Virus record (IMG/VR): IMGVR_UViG_3300042559_002030
Coordinates: 1 to 64,000 of that record
Reading direction: 5' to 3' (one strand)
DNA length: 64,000 nucleotides
Source: a virus
Shown one piece after another: positions 13,542 through 21,329 of this stretch; positions within the stretch are counted from its first letter, which is position 1; each line of letters begins with the position of its first letter. A program made the position numbers and the translations under genes. The notes below the pieces were generated by a model. That model ran no database searches. It was given only the letters and a program-made list of their open reading frames with translations, and was not told the origin of the DNA.

Positions 13542-15830
13542 ATGGCTCAAATAATTATAGATACTGGTGCGGCAGCAAATGACGGAACGGGCGATCCATT
13601 ACGCACAGCATTTACTGATACCAATACAAATTTCACAGAAATCTACACCGCAGGCCCAGTGGCTTCAAATGTGCAGATTGCCAACAACACCATCTTGACC
13701 ATCAACACCAATGGAAACTTGGTGTTGGCGCCCAACGGCGTGGGCGTGGTGCAGAGCAATGTGAATATTGTTCCAAATTCTTCAAACATTCGCAACTTAG
13801 GATCCAGCACACAGCGTTGGAGTTCGTTGTATGTGCAATATGCCAACATTTCTGGAAACTTAGAGCTGGCCGGCACATTGGGTGTGGGCGACTTGACGGT
13901 AACTGGCAATCTAACAGTGACTGGCAACACCATTCAAATTGGTAATCTTGTTACCGATTCTAAAACTATTCAATTGTCCAACACAGCCAGCACTGCCAAT
14001 GCGGCCAATGGATCCGGTGTCACAGTGGGTGCCAGTGACAACATAGCCACACTGCTGTACAACGCCACCGGCAATGTATGGACCACAAACATTGGCCTAA
14101 GTTCTGTGGGCAATGTCACAGCACCGTACTTCATTGGCAATGGATCACAACTAACCGGATTACCAGTACCGTACGGCAACGCCAATGTGGTTACCTTGTT
14201 GTCTGGATTTGGATCAAACACAATCACGACCACTGGCAATATTTCGGGCGGATACTTCATTGGCAACGGATCCACATTGACCAGTTTGACAGGTGCCAAT
14301 GTAACTGGCACAGTGGCCAATGCCACTTCGGCTGTGTCAGCAACAACAGCCGGCACAGTGACCACAGCCGCACAAGGCAACATTACCAGTGTTGGTGTGC
14401 TGACATCATTGAGCGCAAGTGGTAATATCACCAGTGGTAATTTATTAACAGGTGGACTGATTTCAGCTACCGGTAACGTCACCGGCAACTATATCTTTGG
14501 TAATGGTAGTCAGTTGACTGGTATCTCGGGTAACATAGCCAACATCACAGCCAATGTGATCTCTTTCAACACCGCAGCCGGTATCAATGTAGCAGCCGGG
14601 CAAATGGCCTGGAATAGTTCCGATGGCACCTTGGACATTGGTTTAAGCTATGCCGACGTGGTGTTACAGGTAGGACAAGAAACACACTATGTGGTTCGCA
14701 ACGACACCGGCAACATTATCGAAAACGGTACTGCTGTATATTGTTCAGGAGTCACTGCTGGATCCGGTCGTATTGAAGCCAGTCCTATGACAGGATCAAC
14801 AGACCCTATAAAATTCTTGGGCTTGGCCACACAAGATATCAGCAACGGTGTCAACGGTGTGATCACATACTTTGGTTATGTGCGTGGATTAGATACCAGA
14901 GGCACAGCCAACACAGCCATATCAGTGGGCGACGAAACCTGGGCAGTGGGTGATCAGTTGTATGTTCACCCTACTGCGGTTGGTAAACTGACCAATGTAG
15001 AACCTGCCGCACCCAATGTGAAGATCTGCGTGGCCTCTATCATGACCCGCAATCAAACCTCAGGTGTGTTGTTTGTGCGACCCACTACCAATCTTAACAT
15101 GACAGATCTCAGTGATGTGCAAATTACCACACCTGCGACCAACCAGTTTTTGGTCTATGTCGGCAATCGTTGGGAAAACACAGCCCTGGACATCAGTTTG
15201 GCCACCACACCTACCTTGGGTGGCAACTTGGCCGGTGCTGGATTCAACGTCAGCAACGTGGGTAACATCAGTGCAACGGGCAACATCACAGCACAAAACT
15301 TCACAGGTAACATCAACATCACTGGCAATGTCCAAGGAACCACGGCCAATGTGACCTTGGTTGCTGGTGCGTATTCAACTGTGTTTGACAACACTGGCAA
15401 TCTAACACTACCCGGCAATACTTTTGCAGTTAACTATGCCAACAACACACCAGTGGATGTGATTACAAGGGTCGAAGGGGCTTGGACGGTGACTGCAGGT
15501 ACCAACAACTACAGTTTCACAGTGCCGATCAACAACACATATCAACTATGGGTCAACAGCAACATACCCAACGGTATCATAGTCTACAATGCCACGGTCA
15601 GTGTGTCCAATACCAACGTGCCAGTGATAGGTCAACAGTTTGCCTGGAACTATACAGGCGGTGGCAACATATTGATGTTTACCAGCATCCCTGCTCAAAT
15701 CATAGGCACAGCCGGCGCTATCAGCAATGCCTCTCCTGCGGTGGCCAATACCAATGTGTTCTCTTTTGGTATCGACAATACCAGCGGCAACACTGTAACT
15801 GTGAATTACGGTTGGATACAAATTAGTTAA
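13542..15830 (+). CDS. Tail fibre-like structural protein
   Basis: 762 residues. The N-terminus (IIIDTGAAANDGTGDPLR then FTDTNTNFTEIY) is a conserved tail-fibre start in marine T4-like phages. The body holds many degenerate repeats built from GNVT, FIGNGSQLTG and TGNI-type units, typical of beta-helical fibre shafts. The region around 380-500 is less repetitive and may be a head domain. AAGGATT precedes the ATG. It is one of few plus-strand genes and is followed 10 bp later by a LamG-like gene. Likely virion adhesion fibre. Confidence 0.8.
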   Translation: MAQIIIDTGAAANDGTGDPLRTAFTDTNTNFTEIYTAGPVASNVQIANNTILTINTNGNLVLAPNGVGVVQSNVNIVPNSSNIRNLGSSTQRWSSLYVQYANISGNLELAGTLGVGDLTVTGNLTVTGNTIQIGNLVTDSKTIQLSNTASTANAANGSGVTVGASDNIATLLYNATGNVWTTNIGLSSVGNVTAPYFIGNGSQLTGLPVPYGNANVVTLLSGFGSNTITTTGNISGGYFIGNGSTLTSLTGANVTGTVANATSAVSATTAGTVTTAAQGNITSVGVLTSLSASGNITSGNLLTGGLISATGNVTGNYIFGNGSQLTGISGNIANITANVISFNTAAGINVAAGQMAWNSSDGTLDIGLSYADVVLQVGQETHYVVRNDTGNIIENGTAVYCSGVTAGSGRIEASPMTGSTDPIKFLGLATQDISNGVNGVITYFGYVRGLDTRGTANTAISVGDETWAVGDQLYVHPTAVGKLTNVEPAAPNVKICVASIMTRNQTSGVLFVRPTTNLNMTDLSDVQITTPATNQFLVYVGNRWENTALDISLATTPTLGGNLAGAGFNVSNVGNISATGNITAQNFTGNINITGNVQGTTANVTLVAGAYSTVFDNTGNLTLPGNTFAVNYANNTPVDVITRVEGAWTVTAGTNNYSFTVPINNTYQLWVNSNIPNGIIVYNATVSVSNTNVPVIGQQFAWNYTGGGNILMFTSIPAQIIGTAGAISNASPAVANTNVFSFGIDNTSGNTVTVNYGWIQIS

Positions 15831-15840
15831 TGGATCAACC

Positions 15841-16566
15841 ATGATTATACAAGGCGTAAAACTCAGCAACACCGTTGTGTACGATGCATCGTTTAATTCA
15901 ACGGGTGCGCTACTGTACCTAGATCCAGGAAATGTTGCCAGTTATCCTGGTTCTGGAACCACATGGACTGATCTGTCAGGCAACAACAACACAGCCACCT
16001 TGGTTGGTAGTCCAACTTGGACTAGTGCTGGGCCAGCCAGTTATTTCTCACTCAACGGCACCGGTTCACAGTATGCGTCCACTGTCTCTAACAAGTACAA
16101 TCAAACCTACACTGGCAAAACTGTCATGGCAGCCATACAAATCAATGCCAGTGCTTGGACTCCGGGAGTTGATTTTTACCGGGGGATATTTGGCACAAAC
16201 ACTGGCCTTAGAAACTTTAACACTTATATACACCACGATGTTTCGAATAATTTACAAATACATTACAGTGCAAACAGTTTTGGCGGACTCAGCGACAATG
16301 TGTCAATTCCCGCAAACACCTGGGTGATTGTTGCTGTGACACAGACCACAGGCGGTGTAGTAACTTTTTATTTCAACGGACAAGCAGTAGGAACTGTGGC
16401 AGGGCAAACATTTAGTCAGTATCTGAGCAGTTCAACTGAAAATGTAGGTAGACTTGACAACTTCTGGTATGGCAACATTGGTGTCACTGCGGTATACGGA
16501 CGAGCCCTGACTGCTGACCAAATAAAACAAAACTCCAACGCACTACAATTAAAGTACGGAATATAA
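15841..16566 (+). CDS. LamG/concanavalin-like lectin-fold tail protein
   Basis: 241 residues. After an N-terminal strand region, LYLDPGNVASYPGSG, WTDLSGNNNTATL and YFSLNGTGSQYAS form the start of a LamG-type jelly roll, and FYFNGQAVGT plus VGRLDNFWYGNIG its end. Such domains bind sugars in phage tails. Directly follows the fibre gene, so probably part of the receptor-binding tip. A bidirectional terminator follows. Confidence 0.75.
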   Translation: MIIQGVKLSNTVVYDASFNSTGALLYLDPGNVASYPGSGTTWTDLSGNNNTATLVGSPTWTSAGPASYFSLNGTGSQYASTVSNKYNQTYTGKTVMAAIQINASAWTPGVDFYRGIFGTNTGLRNFNTYIHHDVSNNLQIHYSANSFGGLSDNVSIPANTWVIVAVTQTTGGVVTFYFNGQAVGTVAGQTFSQYLSSSTENVGRLDNFWYGNIGVTAVYGRALTADQIKQNSNALQLKYGI

Positions 16567-16575
16567 AAACAAAGA

Positions 16576-16597
16576 AAAACCCGCCTAGGCGGGTTTT
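16576..16597. terminator. Bidirectional terminator between converging genes
   Basis: A perfect palindrome of AAAACCCGC and its complement around a CTAG centre, with A-run and T-run on each side. It separates the rightward tail gene from the leftward 16621-16854 gene. Confidence 0.85.
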
Positions 16598-16620
16598 CTA
16601 TTCTATAGACTGCTAGTCTA

Positions 16621-16854
16621 TCACTTGCCTCGGGTGAATGACATGTACAACACTGCCACTGCAACTAAACCAACTAGACCCTGGCTGCCCAACGAGGCAA
16701 CAATCTTTGTGATATTAGCAATTACATCCAGACCCAAAAATGGCACTGCTGCGCCAAAAAGAATTTGAAGTACCACTGCAACAGAAATCAACTTGATACC
16801 CACATCGGTAATGTTAGTGATTAGACTGCTGAATACGCTTAATGCTTTGTCCAT
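16621..16854 (-). CDS. Two-pass small membrane protein, holin candidate
   Basis: 77 residues with two long hydrophobic segments (about 19-42 and 52-72), short charged ends, and a C-terminal TRGK. AAAGGAGT precedes the ATG. Size, topology and position beside tail-fibre genes suit a class II holin, but no endolysin is visible nearby, so this is tentative. Confidence 0.5.
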   Translation of the reverse strand: MDKALSVFSSLITNITDVGIKLISVAVVLQILFGAAVPFLGLDVIANITKIVASLGSQGLVGLVAVAVLYMSFTRGK

Positions 16855-16971
16855 ATAATAGACTCCTTTTAAAATACGCCAGTCGACGACTCACGGACAA
16901 ATATTTAAGTACTATCGCCAAAGACCACAAATTCCCACGGGGTTTCTGGGCACTTTTGCCATTATCCTGGG

Positions 16972-17178
16972 TTATTTCGGCATGCTGTTTACAAAGGCAT
17001 TCATCATGGTCATGGCCTGTTTCATGGCCTCTTCCGCCGATGGTTGCTGAACGCACCCGGCCTTGACACCCTGCGCTTGCCATTCTTTAGCAGAGGTTTG
17101 GCAGGCCTGTTGTGTTGCAAATGTTCCAACCGGCGCAGGTGCAGCGTTGATTGCTGTCACTAACAATAATGTCCACAT
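16972..17178 (-). CDS. Small secreted protein
   Basis: 68 residues from ATG 17178 (TAATG overlap with the SWIM gene; AAGGAG ahead). MWTLLLVTAINAAPAPVG looks like a short signal peptide, though it lacks basic residues. The mature part has two Cys (ACQTS, AGCVQ), suggesting a periplasmic disulfide-bonded peptide. Function unknown. The 117-bp stretch to 16854 holds no other supported gene. Confidence 0.5.
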   Translation of the reverse strand: MWTLLLVTAINAAPAPVGTFATQQACQTSAKEWQAQGVKAGCVQQPSAEEAMKQAMTMMNAFVNSMPK

Positions 17179-17522
17179 TATGCTGTCTCCTTGATGTGTT
17201 TGCAAGCGCCACGAAACTTGAATCCCGGGCAAGAACAGGTTTGTTCGCCCTGGTACTCGGTCACAGTGTATTCTGCACCTTTTGAGCCGGCTACGGTCCA
17301 ACTACGACCCTGCGGTGTTTCCAGATCTTTTGGAACAAAATTCCACAAATTCGGCACTTCCCGAAACCGGCGTCCTGTGGTGTAAAAACTGATGGGCTTT
17401 TTGAACTCCTGTATTTGTGTAGTACCCCAACGAACATACGCAACCATTTTGTTACGGGCATCGTTGAGGAAATACACATGATTGGGATGAGTCCACTCAG
17501 TGGTTTCTTGTACCACTTTCAC
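17178..17522 (-). CDS. SWIM-type zinc-finger protein
   Basis: 114 residues from GTG 17522, with CAGGATCC ahead of it. The C-terminus CSCPGFKFRGACKH is a clear CxCx(n)CxH SWIM zinc finger, a DNA/protein-binding module. The N-terminal part is beta-rich. Known in several T4-like phages without defined role. Its GTG overlaps the stop of the 52-residue gene. Confidence 0.7.
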   Translation of the reverse strand: MKVVQETTEWTHPNHVYFLNDARNKMVAYVRWGTTQIQEFKKPISFYTTGRRFREVPNLWNFVPKDLETPQGRSWTVAGSKGAEYTVTEYQGEQTCSCPGFKFRGACKHIKETA

Positions 17523-17677
17523 GCTGGATCCTGTTGGTCGTATCGCACACCAAACTCATTCAACACAGACACAATCTTGCCAATGCTGATTTTTAATTTG
17601 CTGGCAATTTCGTGCGGCTCGTATCCGTCAAGGTACAGCTCTTGAATGTCGTAGTGCAGTTCGCTAAAATAACCCAT
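17519..17677 (-). CDS. 52-residue HTH-like protein
   Basis: From ATG 17677 to TGA 17519: starts MGYFSELHYDIQELYLDG, and GYEPHEIASKLKISIGKI has a helix-turn-helix shape similar to sigma-factor region 4 fragments. AGGAAATC precedes the ATG by 8 nt. Stop overlaps the next start. A small DNA-binding regulator is possible. Confidence 0.65.
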   Translation of the reverse strand: MGYFSELHYDIQELYLDGYEPHEIASKLKISIGKIVSVLNEFGVRYDQQDPA

Positions 17678-17692
17678 GATGATTTCCTATTG

Positions 17693-17815
17693 TTAAATTT
17701 TACGAATGTATTCGCCAGCGCGGCCAAGGTCTTGTCCTGCTCCGGACACTGCGCCGCCAATGGTGCCGCAGCCAGTTACGCTGATCAAAATCAATGCCAA
17801 CGCAATTTTACGCAT
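17693..17815 (-). CDS. Entericidin-like small lipoprotein
   Basis: 40 residues from ATG 17815 (GGGGAG 8 nt upstream). Basic MRKI, hydrophobic core, lipobox SVTGC, then GTIGGAVSGAGQDLGRAG, which is the glycine-rich pattern of entericidins (EcnA/EcnB). Entericidins are membrane lipoproteins, EcnB being bacteriolytic and EcnA its antidote. The Cys should be lipidated. Overlaps the 17808-18281 gene by 8 nt. Longer frame upstream is shadow. Confidence 0.65.
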   Translation of the reverse strand: MRKIALALILISVTGCGTIGGAVSGAGQDLGRAGEYIRKI

Positions 17816-18281
17816 GTTCAGTCTCCCCAATTGCAGCCAAGGCCTCTGAGAGAGCCACCAGCTTACTACCCTTGTCGGGGCTACCACAATACCACACACC
17901 GTCCCGCATGATGTAGTAATACTCTGCGCCACAGGCCTCGACCTGATCCAGGAAGGCAGCAAAGGTGTGTGCCACTTTGAAGTCCACGCCTTCTTCGCCA
18001 CGGTCACGACCGTAAAAAGTGGTCATGTTGCCGTAGAGTTTCTCATACGCTTCGTCTGACATGTCAGTGTCAAATCGACTGAACGGATGCTTCTCACCAA
18101 TCTCTTTGTCCAGACTACTGATGTCGCCCAGTGCTACAAGATGATTTGCTTTAGGAGATTGATCTGAGCCATAATGCTCTTGCAGGATCCGGCCATTGTG
18201 CTCCAGGTAGCCATCCCAATGACAGTAAACACTCTTAACAACGTCACCGTGCATGACACCAATTCGACTTCGTGTACCCAT
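17808..18281 (-). CDS. Conserved phage protein (MGTRSRIGV family)
   Basis: 157 residues. MGTRSRIGVMHGDVVKSVYC and CHWDGYLEHNGRILQEHY mark a widely distributed phage family of unknown function. Soluble, His/Asp-rich. It is the first gene after the early cassette promoter at 18312-18340 with AAGGAGT as ribosome site. Confidence 0.7.
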   Translation of the reverse strand: MGTRSRIGVMHGDVVKSVYCHWDGYLEHNGRILQEHYGSDQSPKANHLVALGDISSLDKEIGEKHPFSRFDTDMSDEAYEKLYGNMTTFYGRDRGEEGVDFKVAHTFAAFLDQVEACGAEYYYIMRDGVWYCGSPDKGSKLVALSEALAAIGETEHA

Positions 18282-18311
18282 TTTCGACTCCTTGTTGCTG
18301 TTTAAGTATTA

Positions 18312-18340
18312 ATTATAGCAGAATGGCAATTATTGGTCAA
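18312..18340 (-). promoter_or_regulatory. Strong sigma70-like promoter (early cassette)
   Basis: TTGACC, 17-bp spacer, TATAAT. Sequence including leader is nearly identical to the cassette at 623-651. The upstream gene (18330-18485) runs through the -35 box and stops in the spacer. Confidence 0.85.
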
Positions 18341-18485
18341 CCAGAAGCTGTGTCATCTTTTGTGCGTTCATTGCACAGATTTCGCTCATGATCTTGAGTA
18401 TTTTGATGGTGTTGGCGTCACTGGCTTGGCCAGACTCCAGCACTTCCATTGCAGTTTTTAAATAATCCCAATGTTGAATAGTCAT
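18330..18485 (-). CDS. 51-residue helical protein ending in a promoter
   Basis: ATG 18485 to TAA 18330, starting MTIQHWDYLKTAMEVLES. All-helical composition. The last codons Val-Asp-Gln-stop are the bases GTTGACCAATAA, that is, the -35 region of the next promoter. Weak ribosome site AAGAG. Short, but frame and context support it. Confidence 0.55.
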   Translation of the reverse strand: MTIQHWDYLKTAMEVLESGQASDANTIKILKIMSEICAMNAQKMTQLLVDQ

Positions 18486-18490
18486 ACGGT

Positions 18491-18643
18491 TTACTCTTGT
18501 AATTGTTTGGCATGTTTGACCCGACGAGTGTACACTGTTCGTGACTGCTCAACACGGGATTTGAACGGCGTGTCGCGGCTGTACAGTTCCACAGCTCGGC
18601 GACGCTGACGCGGTAGTTGTATAACAAAAGACACGGGTTTCAT
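18491..18643 (-). CDS. 50-residue basic conserved phage protein
   Basis: From ATG 18643 with TTGAGGC before it. MKPVSFVIQLPRQRRRAVEL and the Arg-rich remainder belong to a small basic family that I recognise from other phages. Probably nucleic-acid binding. Stop lies 5 nt before the next gene. Confidence 0.65.
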   Translation of the reverse strand: MKPVSFVIQLPRQRRRAVELYSRDTPFKSRVEQSRTVYTRRVKHAKQLQE

Positions 18644-18650
18644 AATTGCC

Positions 18651-18866
18651 TCAACCAAATTCTGCGTAGATTTCTTGTTCAATTTCGCGGTTCAGCGCAT
18701 GAGCCAGGTCGCGGGCCTGTTCCTGCCCCGCAGGGGTGGGGTCAAATTCAGCACGGATATCGCTGGTGCGATTGCCTTCGCCGTCGTCCGCCAGCACTTC
18801 AGTCACCAGCCAGCTGGAAGATGCTGCATCTTCACTACGAAAAAAACGAACTTCAAACTTGCTCAT
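18651..18866 (-). CDS. Small phage protein, unknown
   Basis: 71 residues, acidic, beta then helix (FEVRFFRSEDAASSSW). CAGGAGA precedes the ATG and a dedicated promoter lies at 18897-18925. Heads a unit of three small genes. Confidence 0.65.
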   Translation of the reverse strand: MSKFEVRFFRSEDAASSSWLVTEVLADDGEGNRTSDIRAEFDPTPAGQEQARDLAHALNREIEQEIYAEFG

Positions 18867-18896
18867 TTGGCTCTCCTGTTTGCTGTTTATGTGTAT

Positions 18897-18925
18897 ATTA
18901 TAGCAGAATGGGAATTAATGGTCAA
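18897..18925 (-). promoter_or_regulatory. Strong sigma70-like promoter
   Basis: TTGACC, 17-bp spacer, TATAAT. The TGA of the 18922-19080 gene is inside the -35 box. Confidence 0.85.
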
Positions 18926-19080
18926 TCGTTGGCTAACTCACGCAATTTTTCAGAAATAGCAGCCTGCTTGATAAAAATGTTGCCACCGTAACGACCGTTA
19001 CAGCTGATGAGAGTCAGCCACTCGTATTCAGCTGTCAAACGCTCAATCTCTACTGCCTTCTGTTCCGGTGTCATCTGCAT
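18922..19080 (-). CDS. 52-residue helical protein ending in a promoter
   Basis: ATG 19080 to TGA 18922, starting MQMTPEQKAVEIERL; helical with one Cys. CGGAGC precedes the ATG by 6 nt, and the gene has its own promoter. A complete promoter-gene unit of about 215 bp. Confidence 0.6.
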   Translation of the reverse strand: MQMTPEQKAVEIERLTAEYEWLTLISCNGRYGGNIFIKQAAISEKLRELAND

Positions 19081-19108
19081 GTCTGCTCCGTTTGCTGTTT
19101 ATGTGTAT

Positions 19109-19137
19109 ATTATAGCAGAACGGGAATTAATGGTCAA
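19109..19137 (-). promoter_or_regulatory. Strong sigma70-like promoter
   Basis: TTGACC, 17-bp spacer, TATAAT, driving the 52-residue gene at 18922-19080. Confidence 0.85.
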
Positions 19138-19179
19138 CCAGAGCAAAATCGTCTTTTCTCCTGGTGTGTTATTTTAATA

Positions 19180-19410
19180 TTACTTGATCAATATGTCAAT
19201 GATGTTTGGTTCATTGTGCCGGGTCACAACTGCACGGTTATCATACACTTCAATGCTGTTGTGATAAATCCTGGTGACCGTGGCACCATTGGGATAAGTG
19301 GTCTGTTGCCAACTTTCCTGTTTGACAACACCTTTGCCCACAGTGGCAATGGGCAGCACGCCAGTGAAGCTGGTAGCAAACTGAGTTACGGGTATGATGG
19401 AGTCACTCAT
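19180..19410 (-). CDS. Small beta-rich phage protein, unknown
   Basis: 76 residues from ATG 19410, overlapping the T5orf172 gene stop as ATGA. Repetitive Val/Thr strands (VTRIYHNSIEVYDNRAVVT) suggest a small beta structure. Last gene of the 17-gene operon that begins at 23439. No terminator hairpin seen downstream. Confidence 0.6.
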   Translation of the reverse strand: MSDSIIPVTQFATSFTGVLPIATVGKGVVKQESWQQTTYPNGATVTRIYHNSIEVYDNRAVVTRHNEPNIIDILIK

Positions 19411-19919
19411 TCTTCCACACCAAAATGTTCTATTAAGTTTGGAATATTGGTAATATCGTCTTTTGTGATATTGAACCATTCTCCCCTCACCCATTTCTTT
19501 TCAAAATGTTTGTGTAATTTTTTTTCAATAATATCTGCTCGGTACAACAAGTCTGATTTCCAAACTTCTTTAAGATCCATCCAGTGTGCTGTTTGTAATG
19601 CTGCTTTTCTTTTTCGAGTATCTGATCCCGAAGTTATTCCAATTTTATAAGGAGCTCCGGGACTATCAGTACCGATAACATACACGGTTCCTGTAACTGC
19701 ACCTGCTAATGCTATTGTTGTCTTTTGACTACGAACTAATCCTTTGGCCTTAATGTCACTACGCCATTTTGTAGCATATTGTTTGGCGCAGGCTTTACAT
19801 TGTCCAATAACTGTTAAATTACTATTATTAGATACTTTTTTAAGACTGTGAGTAAAAAAATGTTTGTCACCTGCTTCTAACAACAGGTTACATTTTCCGC
19901 AGGTATAATGTGATTTCAT
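19407..19919 (-). CDS. T5orf172/MUG113 (GIY-YIG superfamily) protein with zinc ribbon
   Basis: 170 residues. N-terminal CGKCN plus CKACAK give a four-Cys zinc ribbon (about residues 7-45). VYVIGT and YKIGITSGSDTRKR form the GIY-YIG-like core of the T5orf172 family, and IEKKLHKHFEKKWVRGEWF its C-terminal helix and strand. Probably a nuclease or nucleic-acid-binding protein. It ends LIEHFGVEE, the same tail as the unrelated small genes upstream; see the ribosome-site repeat. Confidence 0.7.
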   Translation of the reverse strand: MKSHYTCGKCNLLLEAGDKHFFTHSLKKVSNNSNLTVIGQCKACAKQYATKWRSDIKAKGLVRSQKTTIALAGAVTGTVYVIGTDSPGAPYKIGITSGSDTRKRKAALQTAHWMDLKEVWKSDLLYRADIIEKKLHKHFEKKWVRGEWFNITKDDITNIPNLIEHFGVEE

Positions 19920-20146
19920 TCTTCAACTCCGAAATGTTGTTTAATCATGTCTACGGCCTGGCCGCGACTGATCATGTCACGCAACATGGGATTCAATGCT
20001 CGACCACATTCCTGCACAATCAACTGGGCGAACTTTGCCATCTCATCTTCCCAACATTCCACAAAAGCTCGCATAGGAGTCTCAGTTGGGTCATAGGTAA
20101 ATTCAATTCCAGCCTGTTCGGCAAGTTCTCGAATTCGTTCGTTCAT
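19916..20146 (-). CDS. Tandem paralogue family member (MNERI...HFGVEE)
   Basis: 76 residues from ATG 20146 (GGGAG 8 nt ahead). Family plan: MNxRIxxLAEQ start, a variable middle, AxLIVQEC (here FAQLIVQECG), and a HFGVEE end. An all-helical short protein with an invariant Cys. Shares FTYDPTETPxRAFVECWED with the 21563-21823 copy, so those two are the closest pair. Confidence 0.65.
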   Translation of the reverse strand: MNERIRELAEQAGIEFTYDPTETPMRAFVECWEDEMAKFAQLIVQECGRALNPMLRDMISRGQAVDMIKQHFGVEE

Positions 20147-20262
20147 AAAAACCACTCCCGGATGTGCCAAACCGCAATGGCAACAATATTAAACCATAAA
20201 GCAAACAACGCCGTATAGAGATATATCATAGCCCAGCGTCCTGCTCGTTCTCCTTCGGTCAT
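20143..20262 (-). CDS. 39-residue single-pass membrane protein
   Basis: ATG 20262 to TGA 20143. Charged N-terminus MTEGERAGRW, hydrophobic AMIYLYTALFALWFNIVAIA, then HIREWFL. Overlaps both neighbours as ATGA, and its end carries GGGAG for the next gene. Supported by perfect fit in the coupled operon. Confidence 0.65.
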   Translation of the reverse strand: MTEGERAGRWAMIYLYTALFALWFNIVAIAVWHIREWFL

Positions 20263-20501
20263 GATTCAACTCCAAAGTGTTTCAAAATCAAATCGCTGGT
20301 TTGATAGGGCTCTGCTGTGTCAGCAATCCGGGCACATTCCTGCACAATCAAGTCAATAAAATCAAGCATGTTGTTGTGTTCAAACACGAATCGCGGAGTT
20401 TGGTTGCCAGGAGAAATGTAAAATTGTCCATTGGCCTGTTCAAACAATTTTTTAATCCGAGGATTTATGTATTTTTCTAGATATTCTTGTTCAATTGTCA
20501 T
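20259..20501 (-). CDS. Tandem paralogue family member (HFGVES end)
   Basis: 80 residues. Start diverged (MTIEQEYLEKYINPRIKKL) but the core FIDLIVQECARI and the end LILKHFGVES mark the family. AGGAG precedes the ATG. Overlaps both neighbours. Confidence 0.65.
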   Translation of the reverse strand: MTIEQEYLEKYINPRIKKLFEQANGQFYISPGNQTPRFVFEHNNMLDFIDLIVQECARIADTAEPYQTSDLILKHFGVES

Positions 20502-20620
20502 GATCCACTCCTACGCCATACAATGTCAAATGTGTTGGGATTTAGAAAAACTACCCAACCCTGGGGAATGTGTTCAGGAAATAGACTTGTTTTACCGTTG
20601 CTGTGCTTGTAGACTTTCAT
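20498..20620 (-). CDS. 40-residue small protein
   Basis: ATG 20620 to TGA 20498, starting MKVYKHSNGKTSLFPEHIP; AAGGA 8 nt upstream; overlaps both neighbours as ATGA. Basic and beta-like; the codons WRRSGS supply AGGAGT for the next gene. Unknown. Confidence 0.6.
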   Translation of the reverse strand: MKVYKHSNGKTSLFPEHIPQGWVVFLNPNTFDIVWRRSGS

Positions 20621-20916
20621 GGTTCGATTCCTTCAATTTCATGTTCCTCTACGGCTTGGTTGGGAATGTTGTCTGCATCACCGGGTTGTGCAAATACAAA
20701 TCCCAAGCCCAACAATGCGTCAATCTCTGCGGGTGTGCAGTTGGGCCAGCCGCGATGAACAAAAATCCTACGGGTCAGGTTGTCCTGGGAATAATAAATC
20801 CTGTAGCTGACTCGAGGCGCATTGACTGCGGCTGCAATCACAGACTGTGATATCTCGTCATCCCATGTGTCGGTCACAGTGACTCGAGTTTGCTCATACA
20901 TGAAATCTTGCATCAT
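20617..20916 (-). CDS. Small phage protein, unknown
   Basis: 99 residues. The start uses GGAGTTGAACC placed in the 14-nt gap after the upstream stop, so here the ribosome module is non-coding. Contains TPAEIDALLGLGFVF; no family recognised. Coupled to the 40-residue gene downstream. Confidence 0.6.
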   Translation of the reverse strand: MMQDFMYEQTRVTVTDTWDDEISQSVIAAAVNAPRVSYRIYYSQDNLTRRIFVHRGWPNCTPAEIDALLGLGFVFAQPGDADNIPNQAVEEHEIEGIEP

Positions 20917-20930
20917 GGTTCAACTCCGTG

Positions 20931-21326
20931 TTAGTATAATACAGGTTCCACAGCATGCTCATTCCGTAGAATCTTGAACACTTCTTCATGCTGGGTATAG
21001 ATCAGCCCCTGACGTTCAAGGATCGCTCGGCGAGTCCCAGCATCAAGCTGACACCACTGTCGAACAGTTTCGTAGCTGCCGAATGCTTCACGAGGCATAG
21101 TATCTTGGATCCAACCAGACAAGGCCTTGAATGCTTCCACAGTGTTACTGGGATGGCTGGATCCAATTGCTCTAAAAAAGTCATTGGCCAACACCGCAGA
21201 GAAACAACTACCTGGCGCATAACCATACACCAGATAGTTCAGCATGGGGTCGGCAAAGTCTCTGGGCACCGACCAACGCTCACAGGATTCTTTTAGTAGA
21301 TTCCAGCTGTATACAGTTATGTTCAC
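20931..21326 (-). CDS. Small helical phage protein, unknown
   Basis: 131 residues from GTG 21326, preceded by GGGAGTTGAATC. Helical, Trp-rich (SWNLLKESCERWSV), no membrane segment. Sits between two groups of the tandem family but is not a member. Confidence 0.6.
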   Translation of the reverse strand: MNITVYSWNLLKESCERWSVPRDFADPMLNYLVYGYAPGSCFSAVLANDFFRAIGSSHPSNTVEAFKALSGWIQDTMPREAFGSYETVRQWCQLDAGTRRAILERQGLIYTQHEEVFKILRNEHAVEPVLY

Positions 21327-21329
21327 GAT

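Noticed and set aside
16912-16962. 16-codon frame with CAGGATA ahead of the ATG
   Set aside because: Too short, no coupling to neighbours, and no composition that supports it.
20621-20631. tRNA-like GGTTCGATTCC
   Set aside because: It resembles a T-arm, but no acceptor or anticodon stems fit around it, and it lies in two well-supported overlapping coding genes.
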